From an uncultured Bacteroidales bacterium (GTDB lineage Bacteria > Bacteroidota > Bacteroidia > Bacteroidales > UBA932), in the NCBI GenBank assembly GCA_946185745.1, contig CAMHKQ010000015.1, positions 1 through 50,254 of the forward strand: 50,254 nucleotides of DNA, read 5' to 3'. Below, piece by piece: positions 1-8,592 of the stretch; within the stretch, counting starts at the first letter, position 1, and the number at the start of each line of letters is the position of its first letter. The position numbers and the translations under genes were made by a program. The notes below the pieces were generated by a model. The model made no database searches, was not told the DNA's origin, and saw only the letters and a list, made by a program, of their open reading frames with translations.

Positions 1-125
1 CAAATTTACAAAATATATTTTACAAAATCGCAAGAATCTTTAACTGAAAGTTCCCAGCACTACCGAAACCTTGGTGCTGCTCCGGAGCCTGTGGAGAATA
101 TTAATAAGAATTATGCAAAGTATAT

Positions 126-155
126 TTTGCATTATGAAAAATTTACTTAACTTTG
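126..155 (+). promoter_or_regulatory. Bacteroidales-type promoter for the membrane protein/XRE pair
   Basis: A TTTG at 126-129 is followed 18 bp later by TAACTTTG at 148-155, matching the TTTG / TAnnTTTG consensus of Bacteroidota housekeeping promoters. The first start codon lies 28 bp downstream, leaving a short leader. The spacing is slightly below the usual 19-21 bp. Confidence 0.6.
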
Positions 156-183
156 CACTCGGAACACAATTCAAGTAATCGCC

Positions 184-639
184 ATGAATAACAAAAGTAT
201 CCTTATGCCTCATTCCTGCCAGAAGATTGGCTGGTGGCTTCTCCTCCTAACGGCTCTCATTGTAGTTGCCAAGATTATCCTCTCATATACCACACATAAT
301 ATTGATGTGGCTTGGTATCTGGCAAAATCTTCTCACTTCGTTCTCATTGCCTCGCTGTTCTTCATTACCCTTTCCCAGGAGAAGGTAGAAGACGAAATGA
401 TCTCCGGCCTGCGACTCAAGGCCGTGGGGCTAACCGGTTATGTTCTTTTCGTAGTTTTCCTACTCTTGAGCCTTACACTAGAGTTGCATTTGCTCGATTT
501 AGTCACGAGTAATGTCGGAACCATAAGCCCATTTTTGAGTGAACTATTTCTTATTGTCCTGCCCATAGCGGGTGCAGGCTTATACTATCTGATCTTCCGC
601 GCGCTTCTCCGTCAATCCAAAAAGGACCAGGCCTTATGA
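184..639 (+). CDS. Small four-helix membrane protein paired with an XRE regulator (DUF2975-like)
   Basis: A 151-residue protein with four hydrophobic segments, near residues 15-33, 48-62, 79-102 and 115-140, and short polar loops, so it sits in the inner membrane. It carries no catalytic motif that I recognise. Size, topology and the directly overlapping small XRE regulator match the DUF2975 + helix-turn-helix pairs common in Firmicutes and Bacteroidota. In such pairs the membrane protein is thought to be the regulator's partner or target, but no biochemical role is established. Its stop overlaps the next start as ATGA, so the two are translationally coupled. The family call is moderate. The existence of the gene is well supported by the promoter at 126-155 and the coupling. 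Confidence 0.7.
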   Translation: MNNKSILMPHSCQKIGWWLLLLTALIVVAKIILSYTTHNIDVAWYLAKSSHFVLIASLFFITLSQEKVEDEMISGLRLKAVGLTGYVLFVVFLLLSLTLELHLLDLVTSNVGTISPFLSELFLIVLPIAGAGLYYLIFRALLRQSKKDQAL

Positions 640-836
640 AAAACACCGTTCGCGTAGAAAGGGCCATCCTTGACATCACCCAGCAGCAGTTGGCCGACGC
701 AGTAGGCGTAAGCCGCAACACCATCATTTCCATCGAGTCGGGTCGATACCTCCCGTCCACTGTTCTGGCCCTGAAGATTGCCCGCCACTTCGGGAAACCG
801 GTCGAATCCATCTTCCAATTAGAGGAGAAAGACTAA
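636..836 (+). CDS. XRE-family helix-turn-helix regulator
   Basis: This 66-residue protein is essentially one Cro/C1-type HTH domain. The recognition region reads QQQLADAVGVSRNTIISIE (residues 12-30), followed by the usual GRYLPSTVLALKIARHFGKPVE tail of the YozG-like single-domain repressors. It should bind DNA as a dimer in the cytoplasm. It starts inside the stop codon of the membrane-protein gene (ATGA at 636-639), so the two are made together and probably form a functional pair. The targets are unknown. Self-regulation from the promoter at 126-155 is plausible but not shown. No obvious inverted-repeat operator was noticed there. Confidence 0.85.
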   Translation: MKNTVRVERAILDITQQQLADAVGVSRNTIISIESGRYLPSTVLALKIARHFGKPVESIFQLEEKD

Positions 837-1024
837 GTTTCATCACCATGCAGCCCTCCCATCGATAGGCGAGGTGTTCAGGGTCCGCATGAGCTTGTCG
901 GCCTTTGCATCCCAACCATGCTTATTGGCAAAATAGGTTGGGTTCTCGGTCATATGGCAATATGTATTATTATGAATGTGTCAACTACACAAATAAAACA
1001 ATAATATCGTTAAATCCCATGACA

Positions 1025-3391
1025 TTACATACGGTCCCTGCTGTCCTTGCCGGCGCCGGTGCCCTTGTACTTGCTCTGGGCGGTGTTGAAACTGTACCGG
1101 ACGGAGAACTTGATGCGCTTGGTATTCATGATGTTGGTCTGCCGGATCATGTAATTGCCGAAGTCGGTGGCAATGTCGTTGTGGGCCAGGCCCGCCAGGT
1201 CGGCACCTTCCAGACGCAGCACCAGGGAACCGTCCTTGAGGAGGGTCTTCTGTACGGCGGCGGTAAGGTTGAAATAGACGTTGGTGAGACAGATGTTCTG
1301 GGTATATCCCCGGCTGTAAGTCTCTCCGCCCAGTTCCAGCTGCCAGCCGCCTTTCAGGCGCAGGGTGTTGAACATTTGGGCCACGAACAGGGGCTTGTCG
1401 TTGAAGGAGGTCTCACGCACGCCTGAAGGCAGGCTTGCATCGGGGGCCGTAATGGTGAGCCACTGCGGCTGGGCCACGAAGGTATAGTTCAGGCTGAGCG
1501 GACCGAAGGTGGGCGTCAGGTTCACGTAGACCGTCATCATACGGTAAGGCTCATCCAGGTTGCGGGGCTTCACCAACACCACGCCCTCGTCGTTGTACGG
1601 GCTGGACCAGGTGACTATGGCGTTGTCGATGCGGTCGTAATTGGCTCCCAGGGTTATGAATTTCCACAGGGTCGTCAGGCTCACGTCGTGCATGATCTGC
1701 GGCTGCAGGGCGGCGTTTCCGCTCTGCCACAGGTAACGGCTGTTGTAGCGGATGGCGCTGGAGAGATTGGAGAAGTTCGGGCGGAGCGTCTTGGCGCTGT
1801 AGTTCAGGAGCAGCTGCACCGGACCGAAGGCGTTGGCGTACGACAGCGTCGGGAACCAGTTTCCGTATGAACGGGTGATGTCGTTCTGCGGGGCCAGCGC
1901 ATCCTCGTAGTTGTAATTGACGTGTTCATAGCGCACGCCGGCACTGAGCTGGCCCACCTTGGGCAGGTACATGCCATAGGAAGCGAAACCCGCCAGGTTG
2001 TCCTCATTCACGCGGGCCGATGACGCGGGTACCGAAATGCCGGTAAGGGTATAGTCGTCGCTGCGGCGGGAGAATGTCTCCTCCGTACCAACCTGCAGCT
2101 GGCCCATCCATACAGGATAGGAAAAGACCAGTTTGGTGGCGTACAGCCGGTTCCGGCTGTCGGAATGGGTGCTTACCTTGGCATCGTGAGTCATCTCGCT
2201 GGTCTCGTTGGAACTGGAGATCACCGAATTGGTGCCGGTGTAGTAGTCGGCGTTGAAGTCGATATTCAGTTTTCCGCCGACGGTACCGTTGTAATAGAAG
2301 TTGGCACCCACGTTGAACGGCGCTTTTTCGCCCAGGGTGTCCTCTGTTATGGTGGTGATGTCGTCCATCAGTTCCCCGTCGCGGGTCACCTTGTCGTGGA
2401 TGATGGTGCGGCCGCTCACGCTCAGCTCGCGGCCCCATTCCACCTTGCCGCCCATGAAGTGGTTGTCGGCAATCTGCCAGTTGATGCCGGCATTGCCGCC
2501 CAGGTTGCGGTCCGTCTCGGCTGCGTCGATGGTCGCCTGATCCTTGAACACCGGCGATCCGGTGGTTTCCTTTTCGGCATCGCTGAGCTGCAGGAAGTTG
2601 CGCGTGCCGTAGTTGACGCCGGCAAAGATGTCCACTCCGCCGGTGCGGTAATTCATGTTCAGGTTGGCTACGGGGTCGTTGAAATCGGCCCGGCGCAGCG
2701 ACTGGGCGTCCGAAGCGGTGAAATTGAAGCCGAAGCCGTCGCCCTGACGCTTGATGGTCTTGATGCGCACCACCGCCCTCACGGTGGCGTCGTACTGCGC
2801 GCCCGGGTTGGTAATCACCTCGATATTCTGGATTTCATTGCTCTGCAGGCGGGCGAGTTCAGCAGAGTCGGTCACCCTGCGTCCGTTGATATAGACCATC
2901 GGAGCGCCCTTGCCTATGACTTCCAGCCCGTTCTGCCCCTGGATGAGGCCCGGCGTCCTGGCCAGCACATCTTCGGCAGTGCCCACGTTCTCCAGCACTG
3001 AGCCGCGGACATTCGTCTGCAGGCCCTCGCCGGTGAGCTGGGTCTTGGGCATCACGGCAGTAGCCACCGCGCCTCCCAGCATCGATGTGTCTTCCATGAG
3101 CGTGATTACGGCGCCGTCCTCCGGAACCAGATAAACCGTCCGGTAACCCAGCATCGCCACCATCATGATGCCGTCGCTCTCTTTCGTTACTATATTAAAG
3201 GTACCGTCCTCTTCCGTCACGGTGCCGCAAACCACGGTGGAATCAGCCTTGGAAAGCACGGCAACGTTGGCATAAGCCACCGGCTCCCCTTTTTCGTCAA
3301 TCACCTTCCCCCTCCAGTCGTTCTTCGCGAAAACCGATACGGAAGCGAGGGTCATCATTGCAACAGCGAACAGTATTTTCTTCATATTCAT
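1025..3391 (-). CDS. TonB-dependent-receptor-like outer membrane beta-barrel protein
   Basis: 788 residues. A cleavable signal peptide (MNMKKILFAVAMMTLASVSVFA) is followed by a carboxypeptidase-regulatory-like beta-sandwich (about 25-105, starting WRGKVIDEKGEPVAYANV), a plug domain (about 115-215, with the APMVYINGRRV and IEVITNPGAQYDA signatures) and a long C-terminal barrel of the OMP_b-brl_3 type. This family resembles TonB receptors but lacks a SusD partner, and its substrates are mostly unknown. The gene stands alone with its own promoter at 3417-3447. The plug motif IEVITNPGAQYDA-VR is typical of the family. Start: the MNMKK double start offers 3391 or 3385, and either keeps the signal peptide. 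No truncation is evident. Confidence 0.9.
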   Translation of the reverse strand: MNMKKILFAVAMMTLASVSVFAKNDWRGKVIDEKGEPVAYANVAVLSKADSTVVCGTVTEEDGTFNIVTKESDGIMMVAMLGYRTVYLVPEDGAVITLMEDTSMLGGAVATAVMPKTQLTGEGLQTNVRGSVLENVGTAEDVLARTPGLIQGQNGLEVIGKGAPMVYINGRRVTDSAELARLQSNEIQNIEVITNPGAQYDATVRAVVRIKTIKRQGDGFGFNFTASDAQSLRRADFNDPVANLNMNYRTGGVDIFAGVNYGTRNFLQLSDAEKETTGSPVFKDQATIDAAETDRNLGGNAGINWQIADNHFMGGKVEWGRELSVSGRTIIHDKVTRDGELMDDITTITEDTLGEKAPFNVGANFYYNGTVGGKLNIDFNADYYTGTNSVISSSNETSEMTHDAKVSTHSDSRNRLYATKLVFSYPVWMGQLQVGTEETFSRRSDDYTLTGISVPASSARVNEDNLAGFASYGMYLPKVGQLSAGVRYEHVNYNYEDALAPQNDITRSYGNWFPTLSYANAFGPVQLLLNYSAKTLRPNFSNLSSAIRYNSRYLWQSGNAALQPQIMHDVSLTTLWKFITLGANYDRIDNAIVTWSSPYNDEGVVLVKPRNLDEPYRMMTVYVNLTPTFGPLSLNYTFVAQPQWLTITAPDASLPSGVRETSFNDKPLFVAQMFNTLRLKGGWQLELGGETYSRGYTQNICLTNVYFNLTAAVQKTLLKDGSLVLRLEGADLAGLAHNDIATDFGNYMIRQTNIMNTKRIKFSVRYSFNTAQSKYKGTGAGKDSRDRM

Positions 3392-3416
3392 AGTGTGTTA
3401 GTTCATTAGTACACTG

Positions 3417-3447
3417 CAAAGGTACGACAATTTTTCATATATGCAAT
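3417..3447 (-). promoter_or_regulatory. Promoter of the outer-membrane barrel gene
   Basis: On the minus strand TACCTTTG (3424-3417) is preceded 19 bp upstream by ATTG (3447-3444). This is a good TAnnTTTG -7 box with a slightly weak -33 box, and the barrel start codon lies about 25 bp downstream. The region also serves the divergent priA-like gene. A TTTG at 3451-3454 and TAACTTAG at 3477-3484 on the plus strand form a weaker candidate promoter for that gene. Confidence 0.65.
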
Positions 3448-3508
3448 AGTTTTGTAAAAAAACGACCCTTTTTTCGTAACTTAGCGCAAAGAAAAAGCAC
3501 CCCGGACC

Positions 3509-5359
3509 TTGGCAGCAAAACGGTACATAAGCGCAATCCTCCCCCTCCGCCTGGACTGGGAGCCGTGCTACAGTCTCCCGGAAGGCGACGCCTCCGGCCC
3601 TGATACACAGCAGCTTGGCATCGGCTCCAGGGTAAAGGTCAGGTTTGCCGGGCGCCGCTATACGGCGGTCGTTTCGGCTGTAGACATCGTCCCGGACATA
3701 AACCCTGCCCGGATAGAGGCCGTCGAAGAGTGCGACACAGGGTTTGAAGCCGTCTCCACGGAGGAACTGCAGTTCTGGCGCTTCATAGCCGACTACTACT
3801 GCTGCACCGTGGGCGAAGTCTACAAGGCCGCCTATCCCCTCCCCAAGACCGCATCTGAAGAAGTTCACGTGCGCGCAGAGAAACGCAGGGACCTGCTTCT
3901 GGAAAAGGAAAAGGAGCAGTGGCAGAAGCGCATAGGCAAGCTGTCGGAACGCCTCAAGGCGAAAGACAGGGCCCTGGAAGGCAGGCACGGCGCCGCCGTC
4001 CTCGAAAGGCTCCGCACGGAAAGGGCAGCCATCGCCGCGGACCTTGCCGAGGCCCAGAAAAGGCTGGACCGGCTGAACGACGCCCTTTTCGGGGAGCTTC
4101 CAAAGGTAATCAGGCTCCTGTGCGGCGCACCCGACCCGGCGATCTCCGTCGCACTGAAGGCGGGCAAGCCCATCCTTTTAAAAGCGGCCTCGCGGATTGA
4201 GACCTACCGCAACCTTGCGGCAAACGTCATTGAAAAGGGAAAGAGCGTGCTGCTGCTGGTTCCCGAAATAGGCCTGGCAAAGACGCTCCGGGAAGAGCTC
4301 GCCGACGGTTTTGGCGATCTGCTGGCAGTCCACCATTCCGAAGAAACCCCTGTCCGCCGCCGGAAAATCTCCGACCTCGTCCGCAGCGGCAATCCCTGCA
4401 TAGTGCTCGGCACCCGCTCCAGCATCTTCCTGCCGTTCAAAGACTTAGGCCTCATTATAGTGGACGGAGAGCAGTCGGCCTTCTACAAGCAGGCGGTGTC
4501 TTCCCCCCGCTACAATGCCAGGGACGCCGCAGTGATGCTGGCAAAGATCCACGGCGCCTCCGTCATCCTCGGCACCTCCTCCCCTTCCCTGGAATCGCTG
4601 CTCAACGCACGCAGCGGCCGTTATTCCTTGGTCGGCGGCAGCTGGTCGGCCCAGGAGCTCCGGATTGTCGACACAAAAGCCGAAAGGCGCAAGAACGGCA
4701 TGCTCGGCAGCCTCTCCCGCAAGCTGGTGGCGGAATGCAGGGCCCTTCCGGAAGGCCGTATCGCCTTCATCCGCGGCTACGAAAAGGCCGAAGAGCTCGC
4801 TCAGAACCTGCAGGAAACGGTGCCGGACCTGCAGGAGCGCATCGACGTCTTCACCATTCCCGAAGCCTCCAAAACCGACTTTTCCGCCTACGCGCTCGTT
4901 GCCCTGCTGAGCGCAGACGCCCTCTTCAAGCCCGAAGATTTCCGCAGCGACGAGCATGCTTTCCAGTTCCTGGATTCGCTCCGCAGCGGCAGCGGCAAGG
5001 TAATCGTCCAGACCGCCAACCCCGCCCACCAGGTATTCTCGCTGCAAAGCGCGGAGCCGCTCCTGGCCGAACGGCAGGCCTTCTCACTGCCTCCGTACAC
5101 CCGCCTGGTCGATATCCTCCTGCCCGACTGCAGGCGCTTCGGCGACATCCACTCCGCCTTTGCCCGCAAACTCTCCGGCCTGGGCTTCAAGGCCACCGAC
5201 GCCCTTCCCCGCCCCGACGGCAGGTCGCTCATCCGCATCACCCTCCCCCGCGACCGCCAGCTTCAGGCCAACAAAAAAGCCCTGTACGCAGCCGTCCAGG
5301 CATTCCGTACAGAGCATCGTTTGAATACCGGCGTCATTATCGACGCCGATCCGGTCTAG
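3509..5359 (+). CDS. priA: PriA-like primosomal protein N' with degenerate helicase motifs and no zinc module
   Basis: 616 residues, clearly PriA by colinear similarity: an N-terminal 3'-DNA-binding domain (about 5-115), the block VPEIGLAKTL (251-260), GTRSSIFLPFKDLGLIIVD (301-319), SPRYNARDAAVMLAKIHGA (332-350) and the C-terminal LPPYTRLVDILLPD domain (527-540). All catalytic signatures are changed. The Walker A loop (normally GVTGSGKT) reads KAASRIET at 225-232, DEEH reads DGEQ at 319-322, GSATPS reads GTSSPS, and the motif VI region (normally QVAGRAGR) reads DSLRSGSGK. The eight-cysteine zinc module is missing, which explains a length well below the usual 730-820. Residues 122-192 look like a coiled coil. 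The start is TTG, with no nearer in-frame ATG. It probably acts, if at all, as a structural DNA- or primosome-binding protein. The stop overlaps the convergent yhhN-like stop. Confidence 0.88.
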   Translation: MAAKRYISAILPLRLDWEPCYSLPEGDASGPDTQQLGIGSRVKVRFAGRRYTAVVSAVDIVPDINPARIEAVEECDTGFEAVSTEELQFWRFIADYYCCTVGEVYKAAYPLPKTASEEVHVRAEKRRDLLLEKEKEQWQKRIGKLSERLKAKDRALEGRHGAAVLERLRTERAAIAADLAEAQKRLDRLNDALFGELPKVIRLLCGAPDPAISVALKAGKPILLKAASRIETYRNLAANVIEKGKSVLLLVPEIGLAKTLREELADGFGDLLAVHHSEETPVRRRKISDLVRSGNPCIVLGTRSSIFLPFKDLGLIIVDGEQSAFYKQAVSSPRYNARDAAVMLAKIHGASVILGTSSPSLESLLNARSGRYSLVGGSWSAQELRIVDTKAERRKNGMLGSLSRKLVAECRALPEGRIAFIRGYEKAEELAQNLQETVPDLQERIDVFTIPEASKTDFSAYALVALLSADALFKPEDFRSDEHAFQFLDSLRSGSGKVIVQTANPAHQVFSLQSAEPLLAERQAFSLPPYTRLVDILLPDCRRFGDIHSAFARKLSGLGFKATDALPRPDGRSLIRITLPRDRQLQANKKALYAAVQAFRTEHRLNTGVIIDADPV

Positions 5360-6054
5360 CGTTTCAGGTAAGGCCTCACGATCGGGGTGACTATCAGGCA
5401 CTCGGCCAGCACGTAAGTACTCATGATAAGTATGCCTATGCCCGGGAAATCATGCCCGAGCAGGGACCTCCATGCAACGAAGAAGTCGCTGGTAATGAAG
5501 ATGATACCTCCCACGAACGCCAGCCAGTAAACGGGATTCGACACGCCCGATTTGCGGTTGAGCGCACCCACGAGGCCGCAGCCAGCCACGTACAGGAGAA
5601 GCATCGCGTACATGAGCACCGCATACTTGATGGGGCCTTCGAAATCCAGCACGTTCACCAGAACCACGGGGATGAAGATGGCCAGGAAGAACACTACAAA
5701 CAGCAACGCCGGAGGGCAGTTCTTGAACAGCCCCGTCTTCGTGAAGATGGAAATGTAGAAAACATGCCCGATGAGGAAGCATCCCAGCCCCGCTGCAAAG
5801 AGCGGGAAGGGCCCTGCGTACATGAGGAAGACGTCGCCCGCGCAGTGGAAGCAAAGGGCGAAGGAAAGAAGCACATACAGCCATTTGGGCGCGGTCGTGC
5901 CTTCGAGGGCAAGCAGTGCGTTAAGCAGAATGAGCGGCATGAGGAGCGGCTTGGAGATGCGCATCAGCAGCTCGCTGTCGATGATGTTGCCCGCGAAGTT
6001 CACGCAGGCGGCCAGTGCGAAGAGCACCAGCGCTATCCATTTCTTGGTATTCAT
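5356..6054 (-). CDS. YhhN/TMEM86-family membrane protein (lysoplasmalogenase-like)
   Basis: 232 residues from the chosen ATG at 6054 (MNTKKWIALVLF), with about eight hydrophobic segments. Family signatures are ISKPLLMPLI, the AGDVFLM motif, GHVFYI, and near the C-terminus FITSDFF and MSTYVLAECLI. The conserved aspartates in AGD and TSD are the presumed catalytic residues of the CREST-like fold. Eukaryotic members hydrolyse the vinyl-ether bond of lysoplasmalogens. The bacterial role is less certain and probably concerns ether or lysophospholipid turnover. The ATGA overlap with the upstream DUF1343 gene decides the start and couples the two. A longer frame to 6111 would only read into the preceding gene. 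It ends in a TAG that shares bases with the convergent priA-like stop. Confidence 0.85.
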   Translation of the reverse strand: MNTKKWIALVLFALAACVNFAGNIIDSELLMRISKPLLMPLILLNALLALEGTTAPKWLYVLLSFALCFHCAGDVFLMYAGPFPLFAAGLGCFLIGHVFYISIFTKTGLFKNCPPALLFVVFFLAIFIPVVLVNVLDFEGPIKYAVLMYAMLLLYVAGCGLVGALNRKSGVSNPVYWLAFVGGIIFITSDFFVAWRSLLGHDFPGIGILIMSTYVLAECLIVTPIVRPYLKR

Positions 6055-7091
6055 TTTATGCGTATGGGTTGATCGTCGTACAATATGAAGCGTTTGGCCT
6101 TGCGTATCCACTTCTGCTCCCCTTCCTTAACGTGTTCTTCCACGATGTCGAAGGTGATGTTCCCCCTCAGGAACTCTTCCATGACGGGATCGGCCAGGCG
6201 GCCGTAGAGCGAATCGGAGATGTGGAACTCGGAATAATGCTCGGCCATCCAGCGCATGAGCCTGACGGTATGCAGCAGGGAATGGTAGTGCGCTCCCGGG
6301 AGCAGGATGAATTGGAATCCGTGGCAGAGCACGCCTTCGTGGATACCCTCCACCGGCATGTAGCTCAGCGGCCTGGCCAGCACCCCTTCGGGCAGGGGCA
6401 GGCCGGCGGCGTCCTCCTTGAGGAAAGGCGCCCCTATCACCTCGTACGGCCTTTTGGTGCCGATTCCGGGGCTGATGTTGGTGTCGTTCCAGAGGCTTCC
6501 GCCGGAATAGAAATACGGGGTGAACACCCCCGGGAAGTCGTGTGCCGGCGGAATCGTCCAGGGCATGAGCATCCGGGCGGTGTCGGCTATTTCGGCGGAA
6601 ATCACATGCAGCGCGAAGGATGCGCCTATCTCTACGGAATAGAGGTAGCAGAGCTCGCCCAGGGTAAGCCCGTGCCGGTGCGCGACCGACGGGGTCCACT
6701 GGTCGGAGATTCCGGCGGGCAGGGTGCCCTCCACCTCCCTTCCGGCGGGATTGGGATGGTCCACCACATAAAGCGCCGGCGCCTCTTCGAGGGTGTTCAT
6801 GGCATTCATGAGCCTCAGGACGTCTACGGAATACGGGAAATAGCGTGACCCGACGTCCTGGATTTCCACCACTATGGCGTCAAGACCCTGCAGGTCTTCG
6901 GGAAGGAACGGGATATGCTCCCCTTCGGGGATGAAAAGCTTCTGGAGCCTGCCACGGTCCCTGAAAATCTCGTGGAGATAGCGCCCCGTGGCGGCATCCC
7001 AGCAGGATGGAGTGCAGAACACGCCCACCCGCCCCTCGGTGAGGGCCTTGTCGGGCTGCTCCCAGACAGGGGTGGTGCGGAATGAGAACAT
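6051..7091 (-). CDS. DUF1343 / NamZ-like exo-N-acetylmuramidase family protein
   Basis: 346 residues starting MFSFRTTPVWEQ at 7091. Family features are RVGVFCTPSCWDA (22-34), the EIQDVGSRYFPY block (VQDVGARFYTY in the family), DHPNPAGREVEG and HRHGLTLGELCYLY. NamZ enzymes remove N-acetylmuramic acid from the non-reducing end of peptidoglycan fragments. Known members are exported, but this protein shows no signal peptide, which would place it in the cytoplasm if the start is right. The usual FSPEHG signature is altered to FIPEGEH. It overlaps the glmM stop as TGATG and the yhhN-like start as ATGA, so it lies within a tight three-gene unit. A role in recycling amino-sugar wall fragments beside GlmM is inferred. 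Confidence 0.8.
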   Translation of the reverse strand: MFSFRTTPVWEQPDKALTEGRVGVFCTPSCWDAATGRYLHEIFRDRGRLQKLFIPEGEHIPFLPEDLQGLDAIVVEIQDVGSRYFPYSVDVLRLMNAMNTLEEAPALYVVDHPNPAGREVEGTLPAGISDQWTPSVAHRHGLTLGELCYLYSVEIGASFALHVISAEIADTARMLMPWTIPPAHDFPGVFTPYFYSGGSLWNDTNISPGIGTKRPYEVIGAPFLKEDAAGLPLPEGVLARPLSYMPVEGIHEGVLCHGFQFILLPGAHYHSLLHTVRLMRWMAEHYSEFHISDSLYGRLADPVMEEFLRGNITFDIVEEHVKEGEQKWIRKAKRFILYDDQPIRIK

Positions 7092-8503
7092 CAGCCTATG
7101 ATGCTTTTGGCAAGGGCGACTATTTCGTTGCCGAGGGCCTCTGCCCTTTCGGCGGTGCGGGCCTCGGAGTAGACGCGGATGATGGGCTCGGTGTTGGACC
7201 TGCGCAGGTGCACCCACTCGCGGCGGTCTTCGAAATCGACTTTCACGCCGTCGATGGTGCTGACCTTCTCGCCCGCGAAGCGCTCCTTCATGGCAGTCAA
7301 TATCTTGTCTATCAGGGCCTTGTCGCTGAGGTCGATGCGGTTCTTGGCGATGGCGTACTGCGGGAGCGTCTTCTTGTATTCGCTTACCTTCATGCCCTTG
7401 CGGGCGAGATTGCTGAGGAAGAGGGCCACTCCCACCATGGCGTCGCGGCCGCAATGGCTGGCGGGATAGATGACTCCCCCGTTGCCTTCGCCGCCGATGA
7501 GGGCGCCCACCTCGTGCATCTTGGTGGTGACGTTGACTTCGCCCACGGCCGATGCGTAATAGGTGCCGCCGTGCGCTTCGGTGACATCGCGCAGGGCACG
7601 GCTGCTGCTGAGGTTGGAGACGGTCTTGAGGTCTTTCACGCCGCGCTTTACGGCATCGTCCAGCAGGTAATCCGCCACGCTCACGAGGGTGTATTCCTCG
7701 ACGAAGGGTTCGCCGTTCTCGCAGATGAACGCCAGACGGTCCACGTCGGGATCGACGCTGATTCCAAGGTCAGCGCCCTCGCGCACTACGGTGTCGCAGA
7801 GGTCTACCAGGTTGGCCGGGAGCGGTTCGGGATTGTGCGCGAAGTCGCCGGTGGGCTCGCAGTTGAGCCGGATGCACTCCACGCCCATGCGGGCCAGCAG
7901 CCTGGGCATGATTATGCCGCCTACGCTGTTGATGGCGTCGAGGACCACCTTGAAATGCGCAGCCTTCACTGCCGGGAGGTCCACCGCAGCCAGGTTCAGC
8001 ACGGAATCGATATGCTCTTCGGTGAAGTCGTGCTCTACGATGCTGCCGAGTTCGTCCACCGGGGCGAAGTCGAAATCGCCGCTGTCGGCGCAGTCCAGGA
8101 TGGCCTGGCCCTGCTCGGCGTTCAGGAATTCCCCGTGCTCGTTGAGAAGCTTGAGGGCGTTCCACTGGCGGGGGTTGTGCGATGCGGTGATGATGATGCC
8201 GCCGTCGGCCTTCGCAAAGGTGACGGCCAGCTCGGTGGTGGGTGTGGATGCGAAGCCGCACTTGACCACGTCCACCCCGCACGAAATCAGGGTGCCGCAG
8301 ACGAGCTGCTCCACCATCTGCCCGCTCAGGCGGGCGTCCCTGCCTACCACAACTTTATATTTGCTGCCGAAGGGAGCCTTGCGCTCCTTCAGCTTTGCGC
8401 AGTAGGCGTATGTGAATTTAACGATGTCGACGGGAGTGAGACCCTCCCCCGCAGGGCCACCTATGGTGCCGCGGATTCCGGAAATGCTTTTGATAAGTGT
8501 CAT
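7091..8503 (-). CDS. glmM: Phosphoglucosamine mutase
   Basis: 470 residues with the four signatures of the alpha-D-phosphohexomutase superfamily: the phosphoserine loop TASHNP (Ser108), the metal loop DPDVDRLAF, the sugar-binding loop IGGEGNGG and the phosphate-binding loop RRSNTEPIIRVYSE near the C-terminus. It converts glucosamine-6-phosphate to glucosamine-1-phosphate on the route to UDP-GlcNAc for peptidoglycan and lipopolysaccharide. A phosphomannomutase or phosphoglucomutase activity cannot be excluded by sequence alone, but the GIRGTIGG start and length match Bacteroidota GlmM. It is the first gene of a coupled unit with the NamZ-like and YhhN genes. A promoter lies at 8510-8541, only a few bases before the start codon, implying a very short leader. 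Confidence 0.88.
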   Translation of the reverse strand: MTLIKSISGIRGTIGGPAGEGLTPVDIVKFTYAYCAKLKERKAPFGSKYKVVVGRDARLSGQMVEQLVCGTLISCGVDVVKCGFASTPTTELAVTFAKADGGIIITASHNPRQWNALKLLNEHGEFLNAEQGQAILDCADSGDFDFAPVDELGSIVEHDFTEEHIDSVLNLAAVDLPAVKAAHFKVVLDAINSVGGIIMPRLLARMGVECIRLNCEPTGDFAHNPEPLPANLVDLCDTVVREGADLGISVDPDVDRLAFICENGEPFVEEYTLVSVADYLLDDAVKRGVKDLKTVSNLSSSRALRDVTEAHGGTYYASAVGEVNVTTKMHEVGALIGGEGNGGVIYPASHCGRDAMVGVALFLSNLARKGMKVSEYKKTLPQYAIAKNRIDLSDKALIDKILTAMKERFAGEKVSTIDGVKVDFEDRREWVHLRRSNTEPIIRVYSEARTAERAEALGNEIVALAKSIIG

Positions 8504-8509
8504 GGTTTA

Positions 8510-8541
8510 CAAATTTACGTGCAAACCGACAAAAAAGCAAA
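8510..8541 (-). promoter_or_regulatory. Promoter of glmM
   Basis: On the minus strand TAAATTTG (8517-8510) is preceded by TTTG (8541-8538) with 20 bp between them, a consensus Bacteroidota promoter. The start codon is 7 bp from the -7 box, so the mRNA should be nearly leaderless. The -33 box lies in the T-tract of the rpmE2 terminator. Confidence 0.7.
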
Positions 8542-8571
8542 AAAAAAGCCCATAACCTTGTTACGGACTTT
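8532..8571 (-). terminator. Intrinsic terminator of rpmE2
   Basis: On the minus strand a 12-bp stem with two wobble pairs (8571-8560 with 8556-8545, loop AAG) is followed by a long T-rich run over 8547-8532. It lies just after the rpmE2 stop codon and separates that gene from glmM. Confidence 0.8.
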
Positions 8572-8592
8572 TCACCTATCTTGCAGAAAGAG

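Noticed and set aside
843..953. A 36-codon minus-strand ORF (MTENPTYFANKHGWDAKADK...) between the XRE gene and the barrel gene
   Set aside because: The composition is protein-like and might be a gene fragment, but there is no ribosome site, no paralogue in the window and no recognised family.
2165..3001. A 278-codon plus-strand open frame opposite the outer-membrane barrel
   Set aside because: A codon-bias shadow of the GC-rich coding strand; the real gene on the minus strand has full domain support.
6051..7454. A DUF1343 frame extended to 7454
   Set aside because: The extension lies inside glmM. The ATG at 7091, overlapping the glmM stop, fits the family start better.
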